Positions 28,422 through 37,029 of a DNA stretch of 51,631 bases are shown one piece after another; position 1 is the first letter of the stretch; each line of letters starts with the position of its first letter. Under the pieces are notes generated by a model, which was not told where the DNA came from, did no database searches, and saw only the letters and a program-made list of their open reading frames with translations. Source of the stretch: Marisimplicoccus sp965655775 (GTDB taxonomy: Bacteria > Bacteroidota > Bacteroidia > Flavobacteriales > Flavobacteriaceae); contig CBFHHV010000009.1 of the NCBI GenBank assembly GCA_965655775.1, positions 1 through 51,631 on the forward strand, read 5' to 3'. Position numbers and translations under genes: made by a program.

Positions 28422-30020
28422 ATGAAAAAAAATCTTACAATATTAGTTTGCCTATTTTTTTTAATTGGTCTTGCTGCTCAAGAAAAAAATTTTTCTACTG
28501 GTCCTTTTGATCAACTTATAATAAGAGGCGCAACATTAGTAAATGGTAATGGCAGTCCACCTATCGGACCAGTTGACATTGTAATTGAAAAAGATATTAT
28601 TAAATCCATTATAAATGTAGGGTATCCTGGTATTGATATTATTGAAAATAGAAGACCTAAACTAAGTAAAAATGGAAAAGAAATAAACGCAGAAGGCATG
28701 TATGTCCTTCCAGGTTTTATTGATATGCATGGACATATTGGAGGGGGCTCACAAGGTACTGACCCTGATTACGTTTTTAAATTATGGTTAGCACATGGGA
28801 TAACAACAGTTAGGGAACCTGGTGGACGAGGAATTGATTATAGTGTTGATCTAAAAAATAAGAGTAATAATAATGAGATAATAGCACCTAGACTAATTAT
28901 ATATTCAAGTTTTGGATCTGGGTTTAAAAAAGAAATTAGTTCCCCTGAAGAGGCAAGAGAATGGGTTAGATATAATGCAGAAAAAGGAGCTGATGGAATT
29001 AAGTTTTTTGGTTCAAGTCCCAGTATTATGGAGGCAGCTCTTGATGAAAATAATCAATTAGGACTTGGATCTGCAATGCATCATGCTCAATTAAATGTTG
29101 CAAGATGGAATGTCCTAAATTCTGCCAGAGCAGGACTTACGTCGATGGAACATTGGTATGGTTTGCCTGAAGCACTTTTTGATGATAGGACCGTTCAGGA
29201 CTATCCATCAAACTATAATTATTCAAATGAACAACATAGGTTTGAAGAGGCAGGTAAATTATGGAGGCAAGCAGCAGAACCATATTCAGAGCATTGGAAT
29301 GACGTAATGAATGAGTTAATTGAGCTAGACTTTACCTTAGATCCAACTTTTAATATATATGAGGCTAGTAGAGATCTCCATAGAGCTAGAAGAGCGGAAT
29401 GGCATGAGGAATATACTCTACCCAGTCTATGGGAATTTTATCAACCAAGTAAAATTTCTCACGGATCATACTGGCATTTCTGGGGAACTGAACAGGAAGT
29501 AGAATGGAAACAGAACTACAATCTATGGATGACCTTTATTAATGAATATAAGAATAGAGGCGGAAGAGTAACTGCAGGATCAGACTCAGGTTTTATTTTT
29601 CAATTATATGGATTCGCATACATAAGGGAACTTGAATTACTTAGAGAAGCTGGTTTCCATCCAATTGAGGTGATAATGGCTGCAACAATAAAAGGTGCTG
29701 AGGCTTTGGGAATGGATGATCAAATTGGATCAATTGAGATTGGTAAAAAAGCTGATATTTTAATTGTTGAAGAAAATCCTCTTAAGAATCTCAAGGTGCT
29801 ATATGGAAATGGAGCAATAAAGCTTAACGAAGAAAATGAAGTAATTCGTGTTGGAGGAGTAAAGTATACCTTAAAAGATGGTATTATATTTGACTCAAAG
29901 CTTTTACTTGAAGATGTAAAGGAAATGGTTAGGAAAAGTAAAGACGATATTAAATATGAGATATACCAACCTGGACAAAAAAAAGAATTCATAAAAGAAA
30001 ACACTAAGAAAATAGACTAA
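28422..30020 (+). CDS. Secreted amidohydrolase-family protein
   Basis: 532 residues with a signal peptide (MKKNLTILVCLFFLIGLAAQ). The metal-dependent hydrolase fold is shown by GFIDMHGHIGGG (H103, H105), KFFGSSP, MEHWYG, the metal-site Asp in TAGSDSGF, and the closing IGSIEIGKKADILIVEENPL. Relatives include imidazolonepropionase- and prolidase-like enzymes. The substrate is unknown. It starts 1 base after crcB, so co-transcription is likely, without an obvious functional link. Confidence 0.87.
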   Translation: MKKNLTILVCLFFLIGLAAQEKNFSTGPFDQLIIRGATLVNGNGSPPIGPVDIVIEKDIIKSIINVGYPGIDIIENRRPKLSKNGKEINAEGMYVLPGFIDMHGHIGGGSQGTDPDYVFKLWLAHGITTVREPGGRGIDYSVDLKNKSNNNEIIAPRLIIYSSFGSGFKKEISSPEEAREWVRYNAEKGADGIKFFGSSPSIMEAALDENNQLGLGSAMHHAQLNVARWNVLNSARAGLTSMEHWYGLPEALFDDRTVQDYPSNYNYSNEQHRFEEAGKLWRQAAEPYSEHWNDVMNELIELDFTLDPTFNIYEASRDLHRARRAEWHEEYTLPSLWEFYQPSKISHGSYWHFWGTEQEVEWKQNYNLWMTFINEYKNRGGRVTAGSDSGFIFQLYGFAYIRELELLREAGFHPIEVIMAATIKGAEALGMDDQIGSIEIGKKADILIVEENPLKNLKVLYGNGAIKLNEENEVIRVGGVKYTLKDGIIFDSKLLLEDVKEMVRKSKDDIKYEIYQPGQKKEFIKENTKKID

Positions 30021-30802
30021 AAAGAATTGTCAAGAAAACTTAACATCTTTGAGTTAAAAATCTCAGGTTTATCTAGGTTTACAACATGACCACAGTTTGG
30101 GATTATACACAACTTTGACTTTCTATGAATCTTTACAAGGTTTTTTACGGACGGTAAGAACATATAGTCTTGATCACCCATAATATAGTAAGTAGGAATT
30201 TGGATTTCAATTTGTCTAAAAAACTTTAATAATGGAACCAACTCAGTTGTTAACTGAAACCATTTTTTAAATTCTTTTTGATATAATTTTTTTGCTTCAT
30301 TTACGAAAAGTGACCTGGACTCTTTATGATTTTTGTTAGGCATAATTATAAATGCAAGTAGTTTGTATATCCACATATATGGAAGAATTGACTTTGTTGA
30401 ATTACCAAGAAACATCAATATCTTAGACCTAAGGTTCAATTTCATAATAGCACCTCCCATAATCAAGCTCTTGACTCTTTCAGGGTATTTTTCTGCGAAA
30501 TTTCTAATTAAAATAGTACCTAATGAAATTCCAACAAAATGAGTCTTTTTAATTTTCTCTGCATCAATAACTTCTAGAATGTCATTAGTAATATAATTGA
30601 AAGTATATTTTTTCTTAAATGGATTAATAGGAATTGATTTAGATTTTCCGTGACCTCTTAGATCAAGTAATAAAAGATTATATTTTTTCGAAAAATATTT
30701 TATTTGCTTATACCAAATTGTTGAGCTCCCTCCTGCACCATGAACGAATGTAATCCATTCTGCATTTTTATTTTTAGATATAAACTTTGTGTAATGAATC
30801 AT
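30017..30802 (-). CDS. Alpha/beta-fold hydrolase
   Basis: 261 residues. Oxyanion motif FVHGAGGSS (19-27), nucleophile elbow GISLG with Ser93, acidic residue in MGDQDYMF and catalytic His in CGHVVNLDKP. An esterase or C-C hydrolase; substrate unknown. Its ATG overlaps the pyrF stop by one base (TAATG) and its stop overlaps the convergent amidohydrolase by 4 bases. Confidence 0.88.
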   Translation of the reverse strand: MIHYTKFISKNKNAEWITFVHGAGGSSTIWYKQIKYFSKKYNLLLLDLRGHGKSKSIPINPFKKKYTFNYITNDILEVIDAEKIKKTHFVGISLGTILIRNFAEKYPERVKSLIMGGAIMKLNLRSKILMFLGNSTKSILPYMWIYKLLAFIIMPNKNHKESRSLFVNEAKKLYQKEFKKWFQLTTELVPLLKFFRQIEIQIPTYYIMGDQDYMFLPSVKNLVKIHRKSKLCIIPNCGHVVNLDKPEIFNSKMLSFLDNSF

Positions 30803-31623
30803 TATATTTTATTTAAATACTTCTCCATCTCCATCTGAATTTTTTTTGCCTCGTTTCTAGCCATTTGAGCAAAGTCTGGGGTATCAGAAGCATATATTAT
30901 TGATCTTGATGAATTAACAATTAGCTTAAAGTCTTTATCTAATCCATATTTACAGATTTCCTCAAGATTTCCTCCCTGAGCTCCAATGCCTGGCACAAGA
31001 AGATATGAATCTGGTACAATTGTTCTAATCTTTCCAATTTCCTCTGTATTTTTAGCTCCTACAACATACATTATTTTATCACTGTTTTTCCATTTCCTTG
31101 ATGTCCTAATTACTGTTTCAAAGAGTTTAGTAGTGTTATTTATTATTAACTCCTGAAAGTCTTCTGAACCCTTATTTGATGTTAAAGCTAAAAGAAAAAC
31201 ATATTTATTTTTAAAAGACAAAAAAGGTTCAACTGAATCAGACCCCATATAAGGAGAAACTGTAATAGAATCAAAGTCCAAGTCTTTTAAAAAAGCATTA
31301 GCATACATTTGGGAAGTATTTCCAATGTCTCCTCTTTTTGCATCAGCAATTGTAAAAATTTCAGGAAAAGCACTATTTAAATATTTTGAAATTTTTTCAA
31401 GAGATTTATAACCTTTTAAGCCATGGGCTTCAAAAAAGGCAATATTTGGTTTATATGCAATAGCATACTCATTTGTTGAATCTATAATTTGTTTTGCAAA
31501 TTCAAAAATTGGATCCTCTAGAGTAAGAAGTGATTTAGGAATTTTATTAATATCAATATCCAAGCCTACACATAAAAAAGACTTCTTTTTAATTATTTGA
31601 CTTTGAATTTTATTATTTAACAT
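30802..31623 (-). CDS. pyrF: Orotidine 5'-phosphate decarboxylase (type 2)
   Basis: 273 residues, the longer subfamily 2 type. Active-site block ADAKRGDIGNT with D94, K96 and D99, preceded by AYKPNIAFFEAHG. Last step of UMP synthesis. It shares TAATG junctions with prfA before it and the hydrolase after it, so the purM-prfA-pyrF unit is tightly packed. Confidence 0.94.
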   Translation of the reverse strand: MLNNKIQSQIIKKKSFLCVGLDIDINKIPKSLLTLEDPIFEFAKQIIDSTNEYAIAYKPNIAFFEAHGLKGYKSLEKISKYLNSAFPEIFTIADAKRGDIGNTSQMYANAFLKDLDFDSITVSPYMGSDSVEPFLSFKNKYVFLLALTSNKGSEDFQELIINNTTKLFETVIRTSRKWKNSDKIMYVVGAKNTEEIGKIRTIVPDSYLLVPGIGAQGGNLEEICKYGLDKDFKLIVNSSRSIIYASDTPDFAQMARNEAKKIQMEMEKYLNKI

Positions 31624-32699
31624 TATACCTCTCCTGCCTCTTTTAATCTTTCCGTATTTATAAAGAGTTGAATTTCATCAATTAATTTCGAAACATCACC
31701 ATCTAAAATCTTTGGAAGATCATAGAGTGTTAATCCTATCCTATGATCAGTAACTCTTCCTTGGGGATAATTATAGGTTCTAATTTTAGCTGACCTATCT
31801 CCTGATTTAACAAGTTCATTTCTTTTTTGAGAGTCAGACTCCATCCTCTTATTAAGTTCAATCTCATATAATCTTGACCTAAGAACTTTCATTGCTTTTT
31901 CTTTATTTTTATGTTGTGACTTTTGATCTTGACATTGAGCTACAACTCCAGTTGGTTCATGAGTTAATCTAACAGCTGAATAGGTTGTATTAACAGATTG
32001 ACCCCCTGGTCCCGATGAACAGAAATAATCAACTCTTACTTCACTCATATTTATTTCTACATCAAATTCTTCTGCCTCAGGAAGAACCATAACTGTTGCA
32101 GCAGATGTATGAACCCTACCCTGGGTCTCGGTTTGAGGTACTCTTTGAACCCTATGAACTCCAGATTCATATTTTAAGACACCATACACATCCTCTCCAG
32201 CAATTTCAAAGATAACTTCCTTAAATCCTCCAGCAGTTCCCTCACTAGTATCAACCACACTAATTTTCCAATTTTTATCTTGAGCAAATTTGGTATACAT
32301 TCTGTATAGATCACCAGCGAATATACTTGCTTCATCACCCCCAGTACCAGCTCTGATTTCAACAACAACATTTTTAGAATCGTCAGGGTCTTTTGGAATT
32401 AACATAATTTTTATCTCCTCCTCGAGATTATTAATAGACTCTTTTGAAACCTCAAGTTGTTCCTTTGCCATTTCAATCATATCTTTATCATCAGATGAGT
32501 TTAAATATTCCTCAGCTTCTTTTTTCTGATCAATTGCGTCTCTATAAAGTCTACCTTTATTAACCAGTTTACTAAGATCCTTTAACTCTTTATTTAATTC
32601 AATATATTTTTTCTGATCGGCGATAACTTTAGGATTACCAATTAGTTGATATATCTCATCATATCTTTTTTCAACGATATCTATTTTCTCTATAAGCAT
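31623..32699 (-). CDS. prfA: Peptide chain release factor 1
   Basis: 358 residues. The catalytic GGQ is at 232-234 (SSGPGGQSVNTTYSAVRLTH) and the stop-codon recognition loop contains PxT (VPQTETQGRVHTS, 187-199), which marks RF1 (UAA/UAG). Placed between purM and pyrF. Confidence 0.95.
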   Translation of the reverse strand: MLIEKIDIVEKRYDEIYQLIGNPKVIADQKKYIELNKELKDLSKLVNKGRLYRDAIDQKKEAEEYLNSSDDKDMIEMAKEQLEVSKESINNLEEEIKIMLIPKDPDDSKNVVVEIRAGTGGDEASIFAGDLYRMYTKFAQDKNWKISVVDTSEGTAGGFKEVIFEIAGEDVYGVLKYESGVHRVQRVPQTETQGRVHTSAATVMVLPEAEEFDVEINMSEVRVDYFCSSGPGGQSVNTTYSAVRLTHEPTGVVAQCQDQKSQHKNKEKAMKVLRSRLYEIELNKRMESDSQKRNELVKSGDRSAKIRTYNYPQGRVTDHRIGLTLYDLPKILDGDVSKLIDEIQLFINTERLKEAGEV

Positions 32700-32707
32700 T
32701 ATAAAGT

Positions 32708-33868
32708 TTAATATTCAAAATTACCTAATTCTGATTGAATAGATAGCTTCTTTTTATCTGATTTAGAAACTTCACCTATAATTTTGGCGTCAATTCCGTC
32801 AGCCTTTGCTATTTCTATTAAATTTGATGCATATTTTTCATCAACATATACTTCCATTCTATGTCCCATATTAAAGACTTTATACATCTCTTTGGGATCT
32901 GTTTTAGATTCACTCATTATAAGTTCAAAGATTGGAGGTGTTTCAAATAAATTATTCTTTATTATGTGCAAATCATCAATAAAGTGAAGAACTTTTGTTT
33001 GACCACCACCAGTACAGTGAATTATTCCATTAATTTTATCCCTTCCAACTTGATCGAATATTTTCTTTAGTAGTGGTGCATAAGATCTCGTAGGAGACAG
33101 AAGCATTTTACCAATAACCGTTTGATCTATTTTATCGGTTAGTTTTTTTGTTCCACAGTATGTCAATTCATCTGGGACTTCATTATCATATGACTCAGGG
33201 TAAAGATTTTTAATATAACTTGACAAGACATCGTGTCTAGCTGATGTTAAACCATTACTTCCAATACCTGAATTGTACTCTAAGTTGTAAATTGAGGTTC
33301 CTGTTGAGGATAAACCTACAATTACATTTCCAGGTTTAATATTAGAATTATCAATTATATCATCTTTTTTAATTCTTACAGTTAAACAAGAATCGACGAT
33401 TATAGTTCTTACTAGATCTCCTACATCTGCAGTCTCCCCTCCACCACTGTATATATTTATACCATGACTTCTGTAATAAGATAAGATTTCATTAGTTCCT
33501 GAAATAATTCTAGAAATTACTTCTCCTGGAATTTTATTTTTATTCCTTCCAATTGTTGATGAAAGTACAATATTATCAGTTGCTCCAACGCATGCAACAT
33601 CATCTAAATTCATCACTATTGAGTCCTGAGCAATTCCTTTCCAGACTGATAAGTCGGATGTCTCTTTCCAGTATATATATGCTAAAGATGATTTAGTACC
33701 TGCACCATCAGAATGTATAATTAAGGCATGATCGTCTGAGTTTGAAATATAGTCAGGGAGTATTTTACAAAAAGCTTTTGGAAATAGACCTTTATCTTGA
33801 TTTTTAATCGCATTGTGAACATCTTCTTTATCAGACGACACTCCTCTTGATTTATATCTACTGGCCAT
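32708..33868 (-). CDS. purM: Phosphoribosylformylglycinamidine cyclo-ligase (AIR synthase)
   Basis: 386 residues, the Bacteroidota form of PurM. Recognisable parts are ALIIHSDGAGTKSSLAYIYW, MNLDDVACVGATDN, YSGGGETADVGDLV and NGIIHCTGGGQTK. It closes the imidazole ring in purine synthesis. First gene of the leftward purM-prfA-pyrF-hydrolase unit, with a -7 promoter element only ten bases upstream. Confidence 0.93.
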   Translation of the reverse strand: MASRYKSRGVSSDKEDVHNAIKNQDKGLFPKAFCKILPDYISNSDDHALIIHSDGAGTKSSLAYIYWKETSDLSVWKGIAQDSIVMNLDDVACVGATDNIVLSSTIGRNKNKIPGEVISRIISGTNEILSYYRSHGINIYSGGGETADVGDLVRTIIVDSCLTVRIKKDDIIDNSNIKPGNVIVGLSSTGTSIYNLEYNSGIGSNGLTSARHDVLSSYIKNLYPESYDNEVPDELTYCGTKKLTDKIDQTVIGKMLLSPTRSYAPLLKKIFDQVGRDKINGIIHCTGGGQTKVLHFIDDLHIIKNNLFETPPIFELIMSESKTDPKEMYKVFNMGHRMEVYVDEKYASNLIEIAKADGIDAKIIGEVSKSDKKKLSIQSELGNFEY

Positions 33869-34142
33869 TTTTCAAAGCAAAGTTATCAAAAAAAAATCTT
33901 AATAAGTTTTTAATAAAAATCATCAATGCTTTACATCATGATTTTCAATTTAATATAATTTAGAATTTTAAAATTAAAGCTTAAAAAATACTGAAAATAT
34001 TTCAATGTTTTTCATAATTAAATGCATAATTGATAATTTTTTTATGTTAAAATATTAGATTAACAAAAGTTAATTAAAATCACTTTTTTTAAATATTAAA
34101 ATTTTAAAAAAAAATTAAATTGGAGATTATAAAAACAAAATT
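33869..34142. other. 274-base AT-rich divergent control region of purM and glnA
   Basis: No ORF of note, no tRNA and no strong terminator-like hairpin seen. It contains the purM -7 element at its left end. The right 200 bases, upstream of glnA, are almost all A and T with several TAATT/AAATT blocks. No TTTG/TAnnTTTG pair and no sigma-54 GG-N10-GC pair was found for glnA. A length of 274 bases is unusual in this compact window and suggests a regulated leader. Confidence 0.5.
33878..33885 (-). promoter_or_regulatory. -7 promoter element of purM
   Basis: On the minus strand TAACTTTG, a perfect TAnnTTTG, ends ten bases before the purM ATG. The region where a -33 TTTG should sit is T-rich but has no clear match, so only half of the promoter is supported. 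Confidence 0.5.
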
Positions 34143-35144
34143 ATGAGCAAATCTAAATTAGAATATATATGGCTTGATGGGTATAAACCTACTCAAAGCT
34201 TAAGAAGCAAAACAAAAATCGTTTCTGACTTCGACGGTAAACTTTCAAGTTGTCCAATGTGGTCTTTTGATGGATCGTCAACTCAACAAGCACCCGGAGG
34301 ATCTTCAGACTGTTTATTAAAGCCAGTTGCTATTTATCCTGATCCTGAAAGAAAAAATGGATACTTAGTTATGACTGAAGTTTTAAACGCTGATGGAACT
34401 CCTCACGAGTCAAATGGCAGAGCAACAATTGACGATAGTGATAATGATTTTTGGTTCGGTTTTGAACAAGAATATTTTCTTTGGGATACAGAAACTAACC
34501 TTCCTTTAGGTTTTCCAAAAGATCAGACACCTCAAGGGCAATTTTATTGTTCAGTTGGAGGAGCAAATACTTTTGGTAGAGAAATTATGGACCGTCATTT
34601 AGATGTATGTCTTGATGCTGGAATTAATGTAGAAGGAACAAACGCAGAGGTTGCAGCAGGGCAATGGGAATTTCAAACTTTTGCTAAGGGTGCACAAGAA
34701 GCTGGTGATGAAATGTGGGTAGCTAGATATCTTCTAGAGAGAATAGCTGAAGATTATGCAATTAAAATTGAATATCACCCTAAACCACTTGGAGCGACTG
34801 ATTGGAATGGTTCAGGTATGCATGCTAACTTTTCCAACACCACTTTAAGAACATGCGGTTCTAAAGAAACATATGAAAAAATATGTGAGGCATTTAGGCC
34901 GGTTGTTGATGACTGTATTGCAGTTTACGGAGCATATAATGATCAAAGACTTACAGGTGACCATGAGACACAATCAATATCAGAGTTTAGCTATGGTGTT
35001 TCAGACAGAGGTGCATCGATCCGAATTCCAATAATGACTGTTGAAAGTGGATGGAAAGGATGGTTAGAAGACAGGAGACCTTCTTCAAACGCTGATCCTT
35101 ACAAAGTTGCAGCAATTATAGTTAAAACTGTAAAAAGCGCTTAA
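34143..35144 (+). CDS. glnA: Glutamine synthetase, type II (short, eukaryote-like)
   Basis: 333 residues, much shorter than bacterial GSI (about 470). Diagnostic GSII text: EYIWLDGYKPTQSLRSKTK, MWSFDGSSTQQAPG, FGFEQEYFLW, the ATP-site YHPKPLGATDWNGSGMH and GASIRIPIMTVESG, then LEDRRPSSNADPY. It condenses ammonia with glutamate and feeds GltBD. Monocistronic, with a long AT-rich upstream region. Confidence 0.95.
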   Translation: MSKSKLEYIWLDGYKPTQSLRSKTKIVSDFDGKLSSCPMWSFDGSSTQQAPGGSSDCLLKPVAIYPDPERKNGYLVMTEVLNADGTPHESNGRATIDDSDNDFWFGFEQEYFLWDTETNLPLGFPKDQTPQGQFYCSVGGANTFGREIMDRHLDVCLDAGINVEGTNAEVAAGQWEFQTFAKGAQEAGDEMWVARYLLERIAEDYAIKIEYHPKPLGATDWNGSGMHANFSNTTLRTCGSKETYEKICEAFRPVVDDCIAVYGAYNDQRLTGDHETQSISEFSYGVSDRGASIRIPIMTVESGWKGWLEDRRPSSNADPYKVAAIIVKTVKSA

Positions 35145-35151
35145 TTTTATT

Positions 35152-36090
35152 TTATCTTAATAAAGGGATTATGAATATTAGATACAAAACTAATAGCATA
35201 ATTCCTTTTTTTCTTGTAAGTATATTTCTCCTTCCAATATAAGCAAGCGGTAAAATAATTGCTGAGAACAATATAACCCATAGCATATCATTAAAGATTG
35301 TACTTTCTTCAATACCATTTATTGGCATAATTGAAGATGTAATTCCTATTACTACTAGTAAGTTAAAAATATTTGAACCTATTAAATTACCAATTGATAA
35401 ATCATTCTGTCTCTTGAGAGAAGCTACAATTGAAGCTGCTAGTTCCGGAATACTTGTTCCAATTGCAACCATTGTTATACTTATTATTCTTTCAGAAATT
35501 TCAAACTTATTTGCTACTGATACAGCAGATTTTATTATGGTTTCTGATCCTAACCATAATAGTGATCCACTAAAAATTATGTATAAGAATGATCTGTAAA
35601 TTGAAACATCTTTATTATTAAGATCCTCAGCGAATTCATTTGAATTATTTCTCTGGAATAGAAATAGATATAATAATATTGAGATTATTGCTATCACTAA
35701 AATGAAACCCTCAAATCGTGATATTTGATTTCCAGTATAAATTACATAATAAAATAAACAAGTTGAAATCATTAATAAAGGAAAATCAGTATTATAAAAT
35801 CTTTGTTTTAATGTTATTGGATATATGATAGTAATTATTCCTAATACTAAACCAATATTTGCAATATTAGATCCAAGTACATTCCCAATTGCAAAATTTG
35901 GGAGACCGTCAAGTGTTGCATTAAGACTTACTATTAATTCTGGTGCAGATGTAGCAAAGGATACAACAGTCATACCTATAATAATTTTAGGAATAGATAA
36001 TTTTAATGAAATATCAACTGAAGACTTAGTTAACAAGTCTCCTCCTTTGGAGAGTAATATTATACCAAATAAAATTCCTAAAAAATCCAA
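35152..36090 (-). CDS. Na+/Ca2+ exchanger family (CaCA, YrbG-like) membrane protein
   Basis: 312 residues, about ten helices in two inverted halves. The two alpha repeats are clear: SFATSAPELIVSLNA with GNVLGSNIANIGLVLG in the first half, and AIGTSIPELAASIVASLKRQ with GNLIGSNIFNLLVVIG in the second. Likely exchanges Ca2+ against Na+ or H+ across the inner membrane. Confidence 0.92.
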   Translation of the reverse strand: MDFLGILFGIILLSKGGDLLTKSSVDISLKLSIPKIIIGMTVVSFATSAPELIVSLNATLDGLPNFAIGNVLGSNIANIGLVLGIITIIYPITLKQRFYNTDFPLLMISTCLFYYVIYTGNQISRFEGFILVIAIISILLYLFLFQRNNSNEFAEDLNNKDVSIYRSFLYIIFSGSLLWLGSETIIKSAVSVANKFEISERIISITMVAIGTSIPELAASIVASLKRQNDLSIGNLIGSNIFNLLVVIGITSSIMPINGIEESTIFNDMLWVILFSAIILPLAYIGRRNILTRKKGIMLLVLYLIFIIPLLR

Positions 36091-36103
36091 ATAAATAATT
36101 TTG

Positions 36104-36176
36104 AGGGCAATGGAGGACTCAAACCCCCATCTGAAGAGCCGTAATCTTCTGTTCTATTCAGTTGAACTAATTGCCC
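36104..36176 (-). tRNA. tRNA-Arg (anticodon ACG)
   Basis: 73 bases fold as a cloverleaf on the minus strand: acceptor GGGCAAT/ATTGCCC (7 perfect pairs), D stem GTTC/GAAC, anticodon stem GAAGA/TCTTC with loop TTACGGC (anticodon ACG), variable loop AGAT, and T stem GGGGG/CCTCC with one G-U pair. T8-A14, A15-T48, G18-T55 and T54-A58 are kept. Unusual: position 19 is A and position 56 is T, replacing the near-universal G19-C56 pair; the discriminator is T; CCA is not encoded. A -7 box TATTTTTG lies at 36193-36186. Confidence 0.88.
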
Positions 36177-36220
36177 GGGTTACTGCAAAAATATGTATAT
36201 AATTTATAATTTTGATATTA

Positions 36221-36580
36221 ATGAATGTATTTCTAATTTGTTTTGTTAATGGACTTTTCAAAGAATATAGATGGTTACTCAATGAGTATAATAAAAGCTG
36301 GGATAATCCTTTAAAATATTCCGAGCTTACTCCAAAAGAACTCAAATTAATAGTTAATAAGTATAAATCCGAATTACACCAAAACAAGACAAAAAAATTA
36401 AAGTTTGAGAAGGTTCAAAAAGTTCAAAATATATTAGACAACAGACTAAAAAAATATCAATCTAATACTTACAGTGAATTTAATAGATATGGTAATTTAT
36501 CTGAATTTAGATTTTATCAATTTGTTGTTGCTTATAAAAAAGGGTTAGAAAATTATTACAAGGAAATTATTGTGAGTTAA
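36221..36580 (+). CDS. Hypothetical protein, 119 residues
   Basis: The protein begins MNVFLICFVNGLFKEYRW and continues as a mostly hydrophilic, helical, Lys/Tyr/Asn-rich sequence (YSELTPKELKLIVNKYKSEL, then KVQKVQNILDNRLKKYQ). I do not recognise a family. The ATG at 36221 is chosen over an in-frame TTG at 36212 because TTG lies within a TAATTTTG box (36207-36214). With that box as -7 element the message would be almost leaderless. It is divergent from the tRNA and 25 bases upstream of the Cys-rich peptide. Confidence 0.55.
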   Translation: MNVFLICFVNGLFKEYRWLLNEYNKSWDNPLKYSELTPKELKLIVNKYKSELHQNKTKKLKFEKVQKVQNILDNRLKKYQSNTYSEFNRYGNLSEFRFYQFVVAYKKGLENYYKEIIVS

Positions 36581-36605
36581 TTTTCGTAAATTGAAAATAA
36601 AAATT

Positions 36606-36671
36606 ATGGATTGTAACTGTAACCAATGTAACTGTGATAAATCATGTGAATGCAACTGCTGTGATTGCTAA
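36606..36671 (+). CDS. 21-residue cysteine-rich micropeptide, metallothionein-like
   Basis: ATG 36606 to TAA 36671 encodes MDCNCNQCNCDKSCECNCCDC: nine Cys in 21 residues, arranged as C-x-C pairs, the metal-thiolate pattern of metallothioneins. Both TGT and TGC codons are used, so the cysteines do not come from a simple DNA repeat. The rest is Asn, Asp, Gln, Lys and Glu, with no hydrophobic residue beyond Met1. It is not a recognised family. It starts 25 bases after the 119-residue ORF and may be co-transcribed. Expression is unproven; a non-coding chance ORF with this composition seems unlikely. Confidence 0.6.
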   Translation: MDCNCNQCNCDKSCECNCCDC

Positions 36672-36723
36672 TTAACTGATTTTGAGTTCATTACTAAAAG
36701 TTATTAACAATTTCTGTTTTATA

Positions 36724-36754
36724 TTTGTTTTTTCTAATTAGATTAATACATTTA
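36724..36754 (+). promoter_or_regulatory. Bacteroidota-type promoter of the tandem RNA
   Basis: TTTG at 36724-36727, a 19-base spacer, and TACATTTA at 36747-36754 (one mismatch from TAnnTTTG). The expected start of transcription is about 36760, directly before the first structured unit. Confidence 0.65.
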
Positions 36755-36762
36755 TAAAAGAT

Positions 36763-37021
36763 AAGCGGAAATTGTGGAAAAATCCGCCATAATACTCAAA
36801 GTGAAAACAGAGATATAGCTTATTTAACTTTAAACACATAAAATCAGTAAGATTAACTGTAATTTGGAAATCCAATAGTGTTTAAAGAAAAAAGATCAAG
36901 CGGAAGTGCAGAAAGAATCAATCAGCACATCAAAGCGTAAGCAGAGATATAACTTGTGAAATTTTAGGTGATGATCAGAAAGATTATCTAGGACTTAAAG
37001 CAATTTAAGAATCACTTAAAG
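36763..37021 (+). repeat. Tandem direct duplication, unit about 134 bases
   Basis: Matching landmarks keep a near-constant offset: AAGCGGAA 36763/36898 (135), TCAAAG 36796/36930 (134), CAGAGATATA 36808/36942 (134), ATCAG-x-AAGATTA 36843/36974 (131), TTAAAG 36882/37016 (134). The core is most conserved; peripheral stems differ in sequence but keep pairing, which suggests an old, functionally kept duplication. Confidence 0.75.
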
Positions 37022-37029
37022 AGAATTAG

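Noticed and set aside
36154..36387. Open frame on the minus strand across the 119-residue ORF and the tRNA
   Set aside because: It overlaps the tRNA-Arg gene and runs antisense to a better ORF; no protein-like motifs.
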